In this document: piece by piece, positions 36,725-47,800 of the stretch | How the letters are laid out: each line of letters begins with the position of its first letter | How positions within the stretch are numbered: position 1 is the first letter of the stretch | From: Cliona cf. orientalis | Lineage: Eukaryota > Porifera > Demospongiae > Clionaida > Clionaidae | NCBI GenBank assembly: GCA_963930775.1 | Contig: OZ005699.1 | Span: 7,957,501-8,021,500 of the forward strand | Reading direction: 5' to 3' | DNA: 64,000 nt | The notes under the pieces: generated by a model | The model's input: the letters and a program-made list of their open reading frames with translations, nothing else | Told to the model about the DNA's origin: nothing | Database searches by the model: none | Made by a program: the position numbers and the translations under genes

Positions 36725-39241
36725 ATGTCGAGTTCTAATTCCTCCCGAAAGCGTCATCGCTTCACTCTACAAGCGACTTTCTCGACTTACCGGGAGAAGG
36801 AAGCCTTTGAGCGTCGATTTGAGGCCGTTTGCAAGCTCCTACAACCCGTAGGAGCCCCCACTCTAGACAATCACGGTGTGTTATGCGCCTTGTTGGATGC
36901 GGTAGAACGGAATGCGAGACCACAGGACAATTCCCCGGGTAATGAGCGCGTGGAAACAAGGAGCTTTCTACGAAACAGTGGTAAGGCTGAGTATGTGCAG
37001 ACTATATATGATAGCTATGTTCAAGTGTGTATGCATCACATAGGAGTGTATGTAAGTGATGAGCACCAGGAAGACCAAGCATTGTTTGTGACCGAAGAGT
37101 GCTGTTTTTCTGACCTGGTTGAAGGACTCTGCTCCCCATGTCCCTGTGGGCTGACAATAAAGCCATGGGCTGTGGAGTCTATCAAACAGGTTACAATATT
37201 GTAGCGTCAAGTATAGCAAGCTGTTTGTCATGATCTTCTTGTCCCATAGAAAGGTCATGTGTTGCGTGTGCTGTTCTCTTGCCGCCGTTGCCATCGGCAA
37301 AGGAGGACATGGTCAAGTTCAAGAGTACTCAGTGGGCTCTACTTAGCTAATCAGAAGTAAATTTTAGTGTCGAGTAGAGTGGTTATATTACCGTTTGTGT
37401 TGTTGTAGGTTGGTTCATGGTTTCACTTGCGCTGGTGTGTTGCCTACTCAGTACATCAACTTTTCCAAGTTTTCAGGCATGGGCAGTGTTGGACATGGCT
37501 ACATCAGACAAGGTAATTGTCATGCATATACACTGGTTTATTTCAAGAATTCAATAACATTTCAGTATACAATCGCCGTGGGTACATTGGCATAGTGGAT
37601 CGTTTGGCCGAGCAATTCATGAAGAAAGCAGTGGAAGAGGTGGAGACCCTCCCAGACTATGTAACAAAGGGAGAGGTTTGTATAAACGTACATGTACATG
37701 TATACAAATGAGTGATGTTCTATGTTCACAGTGGGTCATCACTGACGCCAGACATGACTCAACTGCTAATGCCTACCACACCACTGTGCCTTGCCTTTCT
37801 GGAAGGTGACAATGCTTTTCATTGACAATACTAATTGTTTCTATTGTACCCTATGTACATACAGTACCATGAAGATTGTTGGCATTTCTACCATTTCGCG
37901 AAGTGAACATCATGTGGCCCAAACTCGTGAACTTGAATGCACTAAGGTAGTTGTGCCCCAAGTCATTGCTCGAGGTAGGTTATATACAATGTGATGTATA
38001 CTATAATGTGTTGTGTGTATGTGTATAAAATTTGTGTATGTCCATCCAGGTTTGAAAATCGTTGAGATTGCACATGATATGCAGCTTGCTGTTGGACGCT
38101 ATGTGAAGCAAGATCTCAAGCTCCTCAACTCCTTTGACACATGGCATGGTACGAAATGGATGGTATACTTTATATTTGAATTGATGCGACTACACCATTG
38201 TGTGTAGGAACCAAGAATGTTGCCAAGGAGCTCGCCAAAATCACCAAGGGCAGAGTAAGAGATCGTGATGTGACATGGTTTACTGAGCTTACGGATAAAC
38301 GTATGCCACTTGTATGTACTGTGTAGTTATGTGGATAATGTAGTGTACTTTTTCAGGAAGAAGTATTAAAATTCATCTCTACTGGGCCATGAAAAACTGT
38401 GGTGGATGTTCAGATGCTCTCCGCAAGCTCATTCTCAACATACCCAACCATTATATGGTATTAGCAGTCGTTTGTCCTACGTCATACAATATGGAAGCTG
38501 TTCACGTATATATATTTACTTACAGGGAATCCACTCTGACTGCCATCCAAGTTCGTCATGTCATGATCCTGGATACATTCCCAGTAGGCTGGAGCTCACT
38601 AACCCTCAAGCATGTCAGGCACTGCTCAAAGGTTTGAAGGACACCTACGTGTACCGCTATGCCGATGACTTCTGTCGGGTATGTATGGTTTTCACAGTCA
38701 GTCCTCTTGCAATATTTAGCTTATATTACATGTATACAGTGTCGCGACACTTACTGGGTGGAGAGTTTCAACCACCAGCTGCTCACATACTTACCGAAGC
38801 GGATTCACTTTTCCACCAGGGTGTTCAATATGAGAATGAACCTCGCAGTGATGGACTGGGTCAGATGCATGATTTATGCTGTTTGTATCTTTATATCTAT
38901 ATCGTTGTAAATTATGCAGAATGAGAATGTGAATCGCACTCATACCAGTGTACACAAGGTGAAAGACCTTCGACGACCAGACAGGCGTACACCTATGAAG
39001 GTCCTAGTGGAGAAGACGTTCAAGTTTGTTGAGCTTGTGTGGACAGCATATGTTGATGACAACAAACCCGACATCAGGTATGTATCGTACATCATCCTAT
39101 ACTTTATATATTATGTGAAAATTGTTTTTTATCTTTAGAGAGATTGAAGATGAGGAGACTGAAGATGAGGAGACTGGTGACCTAGATGGAGAAGTTGACG
39201 ATGGCACACTTTTATCCGAGGCAGAATCGGATGACGACTAA
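36725..39241 (+). CDS. Kolobok-like transposase, about 13 small exons
   Basis: Begins 36725-36980 and continues through short exons near 37031-37192, 37250-37371, 37410-37513, 37564-37676, 37731-37806, 37863-37975, 38050-38147, 38208-38299, 38356-38456, 38525-38679, 38741-38860, 38921-39077 and 39139-39241 (approximate limits). Cysteine pairs (CPCG, CRRC) come first, then WSSSR, then HGFTCAGV. The likely catalytic acidic residues are in TDARHDST, in the IAHDMQ or FDTWHG block, and in WVESFNHQ, followed by WNENVNR near the end. The C-terminus is acidic. No break was found by eye, so it could be active. The family call rests on remembered sequence patterns of cnidarian and fish elements. Confidence 0.65.
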
Positions 39242-39419
39242 GCAATTTCACAAGACTACATGTATGTATAATATTATGTCACTGACTGATATGGTGTTAC
39301 TGGCTCCACTTGCATATACTTTTGTTGCTGTTTAGGTTTATGTAATATGTATGTGCACTGACCTCACTTTCTCACCGAGTCCATACCGACCTCCTTGCCC
39401 ACAGGACAGTATTGCTGAT

Positions 39420-39600
39420 CTCATCCACACAGGATAGTGCTATGATATTCGTATTCCCCCCCCCCTGTGCTATATTATTATGATATTCGTATTTTGCCCC
39501 CCCCCCCCCCCCCCCCCCCCCCCGTGCTATGATATTCGTATTGTGTGTCCCCCCCATTACAGTGTTATGATATTCTTATTGTGTGTCTCCCCCAGCAGTT
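39420..39600. repeat. Poly-C tandem repeat in the nested element
   Basis: Units of TGCTATGATATTCGTATT joined by C runs of 6 to about 28 bases. They lie between the convergent ends of the two genes of the TTAA element. Confidence 0.85.
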
Positions 39601-39638
39601 TCCCCGGTGACTACCATAATTATATCTCTTGCTTAAAT

Positions 39639-40410
39639 TTAATCAAGTGCACTTTCAGCTTCGAAAGTAGACATATAATCTTTATATTCGCCATCATGGC
39701 TAGGATATCTTCTTCTGATTTCCTATAGACAGAAACATTATATTACCTATTTGATACAGTGCAATCCTTGCTTACTGTAATGACACATTTCGGAATTATT
39801 TCCCTCTTGTCTGCCCTTAGAGTTCTCCGCTCCTTTCTCAGGAGGTACTCCTCATCCTGGAAGACGCCGAGAGTGTTGAGCAACTTCCAAAACGCTTTGT
39901 ACAATCTGTACCGCTTCTCATCATTCGCCGGATGGGGACTGCAGGCGCCGCGCAGGAAGTCAGGGGGCAACGCAATGACGCAAGGGGAACACAAACAGTT
40001 GGGGCAATTATTCCTGCCACGAAGAATCGGACAACTGCTTGACTGCCGATAGCCTTCGGGGTGACTCGGAAAGGTAACACCTAAAGTGTCATATATTTGA
40101 GTATATTTTTACTGAGTTTGTACATGTAGCTACCTGTGCTACCCTGCTGCTGGGTCTCATTGTCAGTGGATGGTGGCTCATCCTCCTCGAGACGTACCCA
40201 TCTCAGTTGAACCGTCAAAGCAGGCAGCTGGCTTTCATGGACCATACGGTTCACACGCGATACAAAAACTTGAGGAGGAGTGTGTGTATATTCTACTTTC
40301 ACCTAGTTTTAGTAGTTTTGTGTTATGTTTATATTATTGTTCTTGGTTATATGATAGTACTGCTATGAATATCTTACTGTAATCACTCTCTTGTCAGCTG
40401 ATGAGGCCAT
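39639..40410 (-). CDS. Cysteine-cluster accessory protein of the TTAA element
   Basis: Four exons on the minus strand: 40378-40410, 40134-40302, 39776-40053 and 39639-39722. They total 564 nt, or 187 aa, in one frame. The N-terminus is variable and acidic. The conserved part is a cysteine cluster (CPNCLCSPC), then ALPPDFLRG, PHPANDEKRYRLYK and IIPKCVIT, ending EIRRRYP. I recall the same motif set in many uncharacterised, mobile-element-associated proteins of cnidarians and sponges; it faintly resembles the zinc-binding P2X7-like tail domain. Function is unknown. Convergent with the transposase. Confidence 0.7.
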
Positions 40411-40961
40411 ACTAGCGGCAGCGTGACAGGACGGTTGAAGGACTTCTGGTTTGTGTGCATGTGGCTGGAGTAAACACGTGTCTAAGCTAACAGAGCGTGT
40501 CCGATCCTGTTGCGCTTGCGTGTTGTGTAGCCTCGAAAGACAGAGAATCGCGGGCATTCTGGACTAGTTTTGAATTTGAAATTCATCCGCCATATTTATG
40601 CGCATGGTCAAGAACTTCCGGCCTGACCACCCCCCTTTTATACTCCGCCCTCATTGATCGCGATTCGCGAAAGTAACGCGTACGTACGGAATATTTATTC
40701 AACACATGCTCGTTTAAGCCAACAGCGCGCGTGCTACGCGCGTGCTAAGTCACACTCCTATGATTAGCTAACACAAGCATGGTCATGACCCTGGCACGTA
40801 AACAAGCTTCACTGAATTGTGTTGTGGTTTTGCAATGTCTTTAATTTAGATAAGAGGGGAATGTAGAGTTGTGACAAGAGCAAGACAGTACAAGTGTACA
40901 CACATTGTAGCAGCTTGTGCATGTATGGCAGTAAAGGAGCTATAATATTATACTAAAGTTC

Positions 40962-42727
40962 CTAAGCCTTGGTTTTTCTATTTAGTCTTCTATTCCCTTC
41001 ATCAATGGCAATGATACACTCAGACCAGGCCTTTTCAATCTTCTCGATTTGGTGATTCAGTGGATACATCTGAAAAGTCTTTCTCTTTACATAGTCGATT
41101 CGTATAGGATCCAACTTTGGCTTGTTACGACCGTTCACATTGCACGTAGAACGCTCTGTCTCCGTAAAAATCATTGCAACAAGCTTTTTGGCGAAGTTTC
41201 TTCTTGATATGCCACTGCTTTTCATGTCTAGAATCTTGCTGTGTTCAATATATTCTTTCTCGAGGTTGGTAGTAGCTGGATGTTCGATTAAAGATGTGGA
41301 AAGATTGGCATACCATGTGGAGGAAGGATGTGCATAGGCCGATGTTGAGAGAGGGGCTGGGGATTTGCTCATGGAGTGAGATAGAAGAGGCTGCTGAAGT
41401 TTATCCTGGCCCATATCAGGGAGGGTGGGTGTAGGCTGAGCCAGCAGACAAGGATCTACAGATGGATTTTCTGGAGGGGAAATATTTGTCTGACTTGGGG
41501 CTGACAACTGGCTCATGGCATGACCCAGCTGAACTTGAGCCTGACCCACAAGAGGTAGATTGGTCGTAGGGTGACTCGGTGGAAAAGGATCGGCTGGATG
41601 ACTTGCTGGCGGGGAAGGATCAGCTGACTGAATTTCTGGCGGAGGAATGACCGTCTGTCTTGCTGGAGGATGAGCTGGTTGCGCAGTCGACGAGTTCACT
41701 GGTTTCAGTAGACTCACTAATTGTCCTAAAGATGCCTCTACTCGATCCTGCCTCTCACTCAGATTTTTCAAAGAATCAGTGACCAAAGTCAATTTGGAGT
41801 TCATGATGTCAACTGTGCTTGAAATTGATGACAATAATTCGGATAACTTGAACTGCTGTGTAAATAAAAAAGAATATGTATACTTACCATGTACATGTAT
41901 GTGTATGTTGTTATGTAGAGTTATTTTTTGAACATGTACCTTTGTGGTGGAATGATTCTTGTCATCATAGCCATCAACATCAATGACAATCTTGTGAGGA
42001 GAAGGATGGGGGTAAACTGCATCATCGCTGTTGCTAGAAGAGAATGATAAAGATGGTAGATGACTGTCATCGGGATTGGTTTGAGGTGGCACGTCATCAG
42101 TTGCTGGAGTGGACTTAGCAACTGGAGATGTCATCTTCGCTGGTGAACCTAGTTCAAATGTGAACTGCTGTTGCTTTTTCCCCTGTTGGTGAAGTAAGAA
42201 ATGTGTGTACAGTGTATAAAAAAATTGTACATCAATGGGAATCTCTCACTCACTTTTTGAATCTGTGCCAGAGGCTTCCTGGTAGTTATCAGCTTGCGGT
42301 GCGGTGTACGTGTTTTGTTCTCCTTTGCTCTACACTGAGAACGCTTAGTCTTCTTTGGAGGTGGCGGTAGCTCGGTAGTAGCCTCTTCCTTCTCATACAT
42401 TGAGGCTAGATGCTCTTCCTCAGCTTTTTCCATTGAAGCCTTATCACCCTTGTCAATGACGGTTGCGGTCAAAAGCTCACTTCCATTCCACTTCACTTGA
42501 CAGCCATCTCCTACATTTAGGAGGTCAGGATCTACCACAACCTTCCTTGTTACAACACAGAGACATTCATCCACTTCAAACTTGACAAGAAAGTGGCTGG
42601 CACCTGAGAAAGAATGACCTTGTTTCAATCTAAGGTACAGTATAGGACAAACAATAATTTGTACCACACACACATACCGTAGGTACTCTCTGACACACAC
42701 ACACACACACACACACATACACACACA

Positions 42728-42770
<43 letters not shown>

Positions 42771-42916
42771 ATACACATCTCACCTGCTGTCAGTTTAAGA
42801 ATTGCCTGCCTATCAGTCATCTCACGGTTACGATGGTCAGGTTCAGTCACATTGGGTGGTAAAGGTGAAGTTCCACGATGGTCAGGTCGTGAATCTTGCA
42901 GGATCTCTTCAGTCAT
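40962..42916 (-). CDS. BEN-domain protein carried by the Tc1-type element
   Basis: Four exons: 42784-42916, 42254-42603, 41940-42182 and 40962-41855, giving 1620 nt and 539 aa in one frame. The N-terminus has a duplicated GTSPLPPN motif. The next exon looks like a small Tudor/SH3-like chromatin module (CQVKWNGSELLTATVID), then a basic stretch (PPPPKKTKRSQ). A short coiled segment and a Pro-rich linker follow. The last 100 residues resemble a BEN domain (RRNFAKKLVAMIF, CNVNG, KPKLDP). BEN domains bind DNA and chromatin proteins, so a regulatory or targeting role is possible. The start is uncertain because the frame is open slightly upstream of 42916. Confidence 0.7.
42692..42774. repeat. (AC)n microsatellite in the first BEN intron
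   Basis: About 80 bases of AC repeat with occasional interruptions. Confidence 0.95.
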
Positions 42917-43296
42917 ATTGGGTGGTAAAGGTGAAGTTCCACTTGATGGCTGAACTGGAGGGTTAAGAACTTGGAAGCTGGAGAGAAGGCTTGAGCACTG
43001 AAAAGGAGCAGTAACTGGAAGTTATGAACACTTCCAAAGCTTCTGACAGCTTTTATGGACTGGGTTTTGAAGGCACTTGAGAAGTTTGTACTTTGTCCTC
43101 AACTTTGATCTTGGACTCATGGTATGTACAGAAGGGCAGTACTTTGACCTTTAGACACTATGAACTACATGTACATGTATCGCTTTTCATTTGTCACTGA
43201 GACTACATGTAACAATTATTATTAATTTTGTTTCTCAACTTGTTATGTATAACAGCAAGTAATCAAACAATAATACTGCAGATACATGTACAAACA

Positions 43297-44316
43297 TTAA
43301 TACCCTGAAGGGGCTCCATTAACTTCTATTACTTTAGGTACAACTTTAAGCAGGTGGTCTATATACTTTGTACAAACTTGAGGTGTCAAAGTTTTCCAAA
43401 ACTGTTTGATCCCATCTTTCAGCTCAGGTACTGTCTTAGGTTTTGCGTATGTTCTTAGGTACTGCTTCATCGATCCCCAAACGTTCTCAATGGGGTTGAG
43501 ATCTGGACTTGAAGGTGGAGTTTTCCACCATTCGATCCCCTTGCGCTGGAAGTAATCTTGTGCCCATCGACTCGTGTGTTTAGGGTCATTATCTTGCTGA
43601 AATCTGTGTCCATCAGGATAATGACCCTCGATGAACGGTACCAGTGCCGCGTCAAGAATGTCAGTGTAGATGGTGGCATTCATTATCCCAGTGAAAATCA
43701 CGATTGCTGTAGCTCCTTTCTTAGAAATTCCTCCCCAGACATGGACCTTTGCTGGATGCTTTGGTCGGCTGCACATTCTTGCTGGCTCTCCTATTCTATG
43801 GTAAGTTACTTTTCGATGTGACTCGAGTTGTACAGAGCATTCGTCAGTCCAGATGACGTCAGAAAATTCAAGATCGTTGTTCTCGATCAATTGCCTGCAA
43901 AACTCGACTCGCTTTTCTTGATTCCTCTCGCTGATGAGAGCGCAGTACCGCGTTCTCTTGGAGATCCATCCTAGTCGAAGGCGAGCTCGCTTCACCGTGC
44001 TGACAGAAACCGACTCTAAGTCAGGATACTCTGCTAATAGGGCCGAGTGTAGCTGTCTCGAAATCATGTCGACGTTGTTGGCGACGGTGTTATCGATAAA
44101 TCTGTACTGGTCCTCGTTCAGCAACAGTGGTCTCGATCTTCGCTTTCGATCTTGTATCGATCTTGTAGCCTCGTACTTTCTACATAGGGCGTACAGAGCC
44201 ACCTTCGACACGCAGACACCTTCGTTCTCTAAATGCTTAGAAATCTGGTGAATCCCGATGCCTCTGTTCTTAAACCGCACCACCTTCGCTCGCGTCTCCA
44301 AACTCATACGCCCCAT
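43297..44316 (-). CDS. Tc1-type transposase, DD34E
   Basis: Single open frame of 339 aa, the usual Tc1/mariner length. Residues about 1-110 form two helix-turn-helix DNA-binding regions (RFKNRGIGIHQISKHLE, then STVKRARLRLGW). Catalytic residues are D158 (WTDECSV), D242 (QQDNDPKHTS) and E277 (NPIENVW), with 34 residues between the last two. WGGISKKG is typical of Tc1. No stop or frame shift, so it may still be active. It lies 364 bases from the right end of the composite element, reading inward. Confidence 0.96.
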   Translation of the reverse strand: MGRMSLETRAKVVRFKNRGIGIHQISKHLENEGVCVSKVALYALCRKYEATRSIQDRKRRSRPLLLNEDQYRFIDNTVANNVDMISRQLHSALLAEYPDLESVSVSTVKRARLRLGWISKRTRYCALISERNQEKRVEFCRQLIENNDLEFSDVIWTDECSVQLESHRKVTYHRIGEPARMCSRPKHPAKVHVWGGISKKGATAIVIFTGIMNATIYTDILDAALVPFIEGHYPDGHRFQQDNDPKHTSRWAQDYFQRKGIEWWKTPPSSPDLNPIENVWGSMKQYLRTYAKPKTVPELKDGIKQFWKTLTPQVCTKYIDHLLKVVPKVIEVNGAPSGY

Positions 44317-44649
44317 ATCAAACTTCTTTGACTCTGCTAGTACCTTTCACGATGACTTGATTCTTCTCTCTCGCTCTTACACGTCTCTGGTCGCACAACA
44401 AACTGATTTATGACACCTGGCCTGTCTCGAGCGCGAGCGCGCGCGCGAACGCTAGCAATTACTCCGCCCACTACTGTAACCCTCGAGGCCTCGCGAGCTC
44501 GGCCTCGCCCTCGCGCTCGCGCGCGCTCGAGCATGCACAACGAGTACGGAGTGCGCGAGATACTTCATACTCGCCTCGCGCTCGAGCGATGCGTGCGCTT
44601 GAACGTATGTACACTCTACTCGTACTCGTGACTCGAATGTCGAGCGCTC

Positions 44650-44680
44650 GGGAGTGTTAAGTTGCAACAGATCCGTACTG
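44650..44680. repeat. Right terminal inverted repeat of the outer transposon
   Basis: Complement of 36237-36267 with one mismatch, directly before TA at 44681-44682. Confidence 0.93.
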
Positions 44681-44682
44681 TA

Positions 44683-47082
44683 TTAGAATCAATTTGGTCG
44701 ATAATGGACTATGACGATGAGGCAATTAAGCTAATGTTAATTAATAGTGAGTCACAAGATAGAATAACAATACAGATACCTAATCTTGAGCGTGAGGATT
44801 CATCAGACAACCGTAGCACTCCTGAATCTCTTATATGTAGTAGGAATGACAATACTACAGATTCTGACTCTGATGATGAGTGGTTTGATGCCCTATCTAG
44901 CTTGCCATTGCATGACTCTGAATCAGATGATGAGTGGTTCGATGCTCCAACTAACTTATCGTTGCATGAAACTCACCAGAATCTACCAGCAAATGAAGTA
45001 GCCCCTTCCACAGATTCGTCTCAGGATTATACACAAGTAGAGGATAAAATAGAATCAGCAATAACAACAGTGGTTCAGTCACCCCCAAATAGATCACACT
45101 GTCAGCTTCCTGACTCATACGTTCCTCCTATTGAGATTATAAAGGTGGCATTAAGGAATAAAGGTAAGACAGGGATAGAGGTTCTTCAGCAACACTTTCA
45201 GAAGACATGGTCCCTATACCTCACAAACACTGGAGGCCAAATGGAGTTCCAGGAGGTCTTGCCACTCTTAGTATCTGGTCCCTCAATATTCTTCTTCACC
45301 TTTCGCCTTGATAGAGACCTCAATGAACGTTATAAGATAGAGTATGACCTTTCTGATGGTACAAAAGCAGAGCCATACATATCAACCCTTACAACATTGG
45401 AGGGGCTCTTACAGACATTGGCCACCATTGCCGCTATGGGTACATTTGTCTATGAGCGGTTACAAAGGAGAAAAGTACCCCTTAAACCAAAGGTATTCAT
45501 TGTAGGCACACACAGAGATAAATTAGATGAGGCAACAGCTGATGCTCACATTTCCAGCGTAGACCAGCAGCTTCAGGAGGCAATAAAATCCACTGCACAT
45601 TATAAAGACTTAGTAGAATTCGCCTCTCCAACACAATTAATGTTTGCTGTTAGTAATTTTTCAGAGAGTGAGTCCGATTTTAAACTCATTCGTTTAGCTG
45701 TTGAACGAGTTGTAAGACGAAATGACTTTACAATGACTTCTCCTGTTCACTGGCTGATCTTTAGCCTTGCCCTGCGAAAGCTAAAGTCTTTTGTGATTAC
45801 TTACGACCTCTGCTTGGAGGTTGCTCGGCAGTGTGGCCTTGCTGACGATGAAGTTGATGAAGCACTTCATTTCATTCACTCTAAGATGGGATTGATCCGC
45901 TACTTCCCATATGAAGATGTCAAGGATCTAGTTGTCATTGATCCACAATTTTTGTTCGATAAGGTGACAGAACTTATTGTTGATACTTTCACATTTGAAA
46001 ACACAACTAAACAAACTATGGATGATTTTAAAAAGAAAGGTATTTTCTCTCTTAGTGAATTTGAAACAATTAGCTATAAAACAAATACCAGCATTAAGCC
46101 ATATAAATTTGCTAAGCTTTTAGAGAGTCTACGGATTGCTGCTCCATTTCAAATGGACAGAGAACGAAAGTATTTCTTTCCCTGTGTTCTTGCTCATGCT
46201 GTAGAAACTGCACTTCAGCAATTAATGATTACAGCCACTCCAATACCACAGTTGATTATTACATTTGAGTGCGGGTATTGTCCCAAGGGTTTAGCTGGAG
46301 CTCTTATCAAGTACCTGATGGCAAACGAGATGGAATCATGCTATACCTGGGAGATCTATACTGATAAAATCTTCAGGAATCAAGTATCGTTTCATGTGGG
46401 GCCTCTAGATACGATAGTACTTAGAATCACACCAACATACTTGGAGATTATTTGCATCCCAGGCAGATTTCCAAACCGCGATGAGAAATGTCCACTTTCA
46501 AAAGTTTGCTCTGAAGTTCGCAATGCCGTTGAAGCTGGTATTAAACAAGTAACATCTGATATTAACTACGTGAATGCTCAACATGGTCTGACATTCCGTT
46601 GTGAGTGCAAAGGTGATCATCCAGCTTCACTTCGGTATCTGGGAACTGAGCCATACATTCTTTATTGCAGCAAAACAAATGAGCGATATCCCTTGTCTCC
46701 AGAGCATGAACTATGGCAAGTAAAGAAGCCTCAGCCCCATCATGATCCAATGCCCCCACCTCAGGCTCATGCTAAACAGCAAATGCAGCCACCAAAAACA
46801 TTTGGTACTAGTCTGAATGAAGCCGATCACCACTCTATCCTATTCAACCAGCTAGAAAAGCACAGTACTGAATGGAGGAGTATCGGCAGATGCTTAGGAT
46901 TTCTCCCCAGCAAGCTTAAGAATATTCAAGCCAAACCTCCGTTGTGGGACAGTGCCCCCAGTAGCTGGTTAGAAGAGATGCTTGTGCAGTGGCTTTGCTC
47001 TGGCACTGCAACGCTTGAGACTTTAAGGAATGCACTTTATGAAGCTGGGCTTGGTCAAACCGCCAGCAACCTCCACATTTAA
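44683..47082 (+). CDS. Copy 3 Roc-COR-death exon, 3' part
   Basis: Continues the Roc exon broken at 36236. It opens LESIWSIMDYDDEAIKLM and holds the switch motif NTGGQ, the specificity motif THRDKLD, a full COR domain, the cysteine-containing post-COR region and a C-terminal death domain (ILFNQLEKHSTEWRSIGRCL, AGLGQTASNLHI) to the stop at 47082. The acidic insert inside Roc is the longest of the three copies and contains a tandem DDEWFDA repeat. Death domain and COR sit in one exon, as in copy 1. The frame is clean for about 800 codons, so the transposon insertion is probably recent. Confidence 0.85.
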   Translation, partial: LESIWSIMDYDDEAIKLMLINSESQDRITIQIPNLEREDSSDNRSTPESLICSRNDNTTDSDSDDEWFDALSSLPLHDSESDDEWFDAPTNLSLHETHQNLPANEVAPSTDSSQDYTQVEDKIESAITTVVQSPPNRSHCQLPDSYVPPIEIIKVALRNKGKTGIEVLQQHFQKTWSLYLTNTGGQMEFQEVLPLLVSGPSIFFFTFRLDRDLNERYKIEYDLSDGTKAEPYISTLTTLEGLLQTLATIAAMGTFVYERLQRRKVPLKPKVFIVGTHRDKLDEATADAHISSVDQQLQEAIKSTAHYKDLVEFASPTQLMFAVSNFSESESDFKLIRLAVERVVRRNDFTMTSPVHWLIFSLALRKLKSFVITYDLCLEVARQCGLADDEVDEALHFIHSKMGLIRYFPYEDVKDLVVIDPQFLFDKVTELIVDTFTFENTTKQTMDDFKKKGIFSLSEFETISYKTNTSIKPYKFAKLLESLRIAAPFQMDRERKYFFPCVLAHAVETALQQLMITATPIPQLIITFECGYCPKGLAGALIKYLMANEMESCYTWEIYTDKIFRNQVSFHVGPLDTIVLRITPTYLEIICIPGRFPNRDEKCPLSKVCSEVRNAVEAGIKQVTSDINYVNAQHGLTFRCECKGDHPASLRYLGTEPYILYCSKTNERYPLSPEHELWQVKKPQPHHDPMPPPQAHAKQQMQPPKTFGTSLNEADHHSILFNQLEKHSTEWRSIGRCLGFLPSKLKNIQAKPPLWDSAPSSWLEEMLVQWLCSGTATLETLRNALYEAGLGQTASNLHI

Positions 47083-47800
47083 CAAGAGAGAAGATATTTC
47101 AACCATACCGTTTATGATCATTGTGTTATGGCTACTAGGTACCTCTCTTTACCATTTTCTTCACAGTTTCTTGGGCCTTTCGCTGATTTTCATATTTTTT
47201 TTACTGTCCTCTGCACTTCTCAAAGCTATGGATCCCATAATTTTTCATAGTCCCCCCCCCCCCCCCATGCACAGCACTGTATTTGAGAGGTTCTGTTTAC
47301 ATTTTGACTTGTCCTATATGCATCATGTGGTCAGCTTAATGCTGTCCATTACATTATTATGACAATTTCATTCACAAATTATTTTATTTGGGGGGGGGGG
47401 GGGGGGGGGGGGCAAAGATTGAATTTTTTTGGCAGGATGGTGGTTAATCCTAATTGAGTTCTTAATTCATCATACATGAATGTACTATGAATGTACATGT
47501 GCTCATTATATTATTATTATTCATGTGTAGCAGCACAAATTTTGTATTTACATACAAGAATTTTGATTCAAGTTTCACTATCAATGAGAAAATTGACAAT
47601 CATCAGTGATAATAGCACAAAAATATCATAATTATATTAATAATATTGTTATCAGCTGATTGTGGGGATTCATGGCATGCAATATTATGCATGCATGTAA
47701 TCAATCATAATAGTTATTATGCATGCATGCTAAACAAATATCAAGCATATCTACCTATAAATTGCTGCACACTGGAAGGTATTTTGTGTGTTACGTGGAT
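47083..47800. other. Spacer with homopolymers
   Basis: Sequence between the convergent ends of copy 3 and the first kinase gene. It holds a poly-C run near 47252-47266, a G run of about 22 bases near 47391-47412 and AT-rich DNA. No gene is seen. Confidence 0.6.

Larger units (their letters stand above)
36498..40713. mobile_element. Nested TTAA DNA transposon, Kolobok-like
   Basis: Flanked by TTAA at 36494-36497 and 40714-40717. Ends read ACGAGCATG inward from each side, and a second inverted block (GTATAAAAGGGGCGTGGTCA, with its partner near 40619-40643) lies close by. It encodes a multi-exon transposase on the plus strand and a small cysteine-cluster protein on the minus strand. TTAA targets and the transposase pattern fit Kolobok. 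piggyBac also uses TTAA, but the protein does not look like piggyBac. Confidence 0.82.
36237..44680. mobile_element. 8.4 kb composite Tc1-type transposon inside copy 3
   Basis: Ends are 31-base inverted repeats beginning CAGTACGGATCTG, with one mismatch at base 14, flanked by TA (36235-36236 and 44681-44682). Removing the element and one TA rejoins codons for ANV and LESIW in frame, matching the uninterrupted copies 1 and 2. A Tc1 transposase (43297-44316) and a BEN-domain gene lie inside on the minus strand. A separate TTAA element (36498-40713) is nested near the left end. Without it the outer element would be about 4.2 kb, long for Tc1. Both subterminal regions are rich in ACTCG and alternating CG. 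Confidence 0.93.

Noticed and set aside
39743-39994. Start codon at 39994 for the cysteine-cluster protein
   Set aside because: The frame is the middle of a spliced gene. Exons upstream to 40410 and downstream to 39639 join in phase.
42149-42780. Val/Cys-rich stretch inside the BEN gene frame
   Set aside because: It reads through the (AC)n intron. Splicing at 42784 and 42603 removes it and restores the frame.
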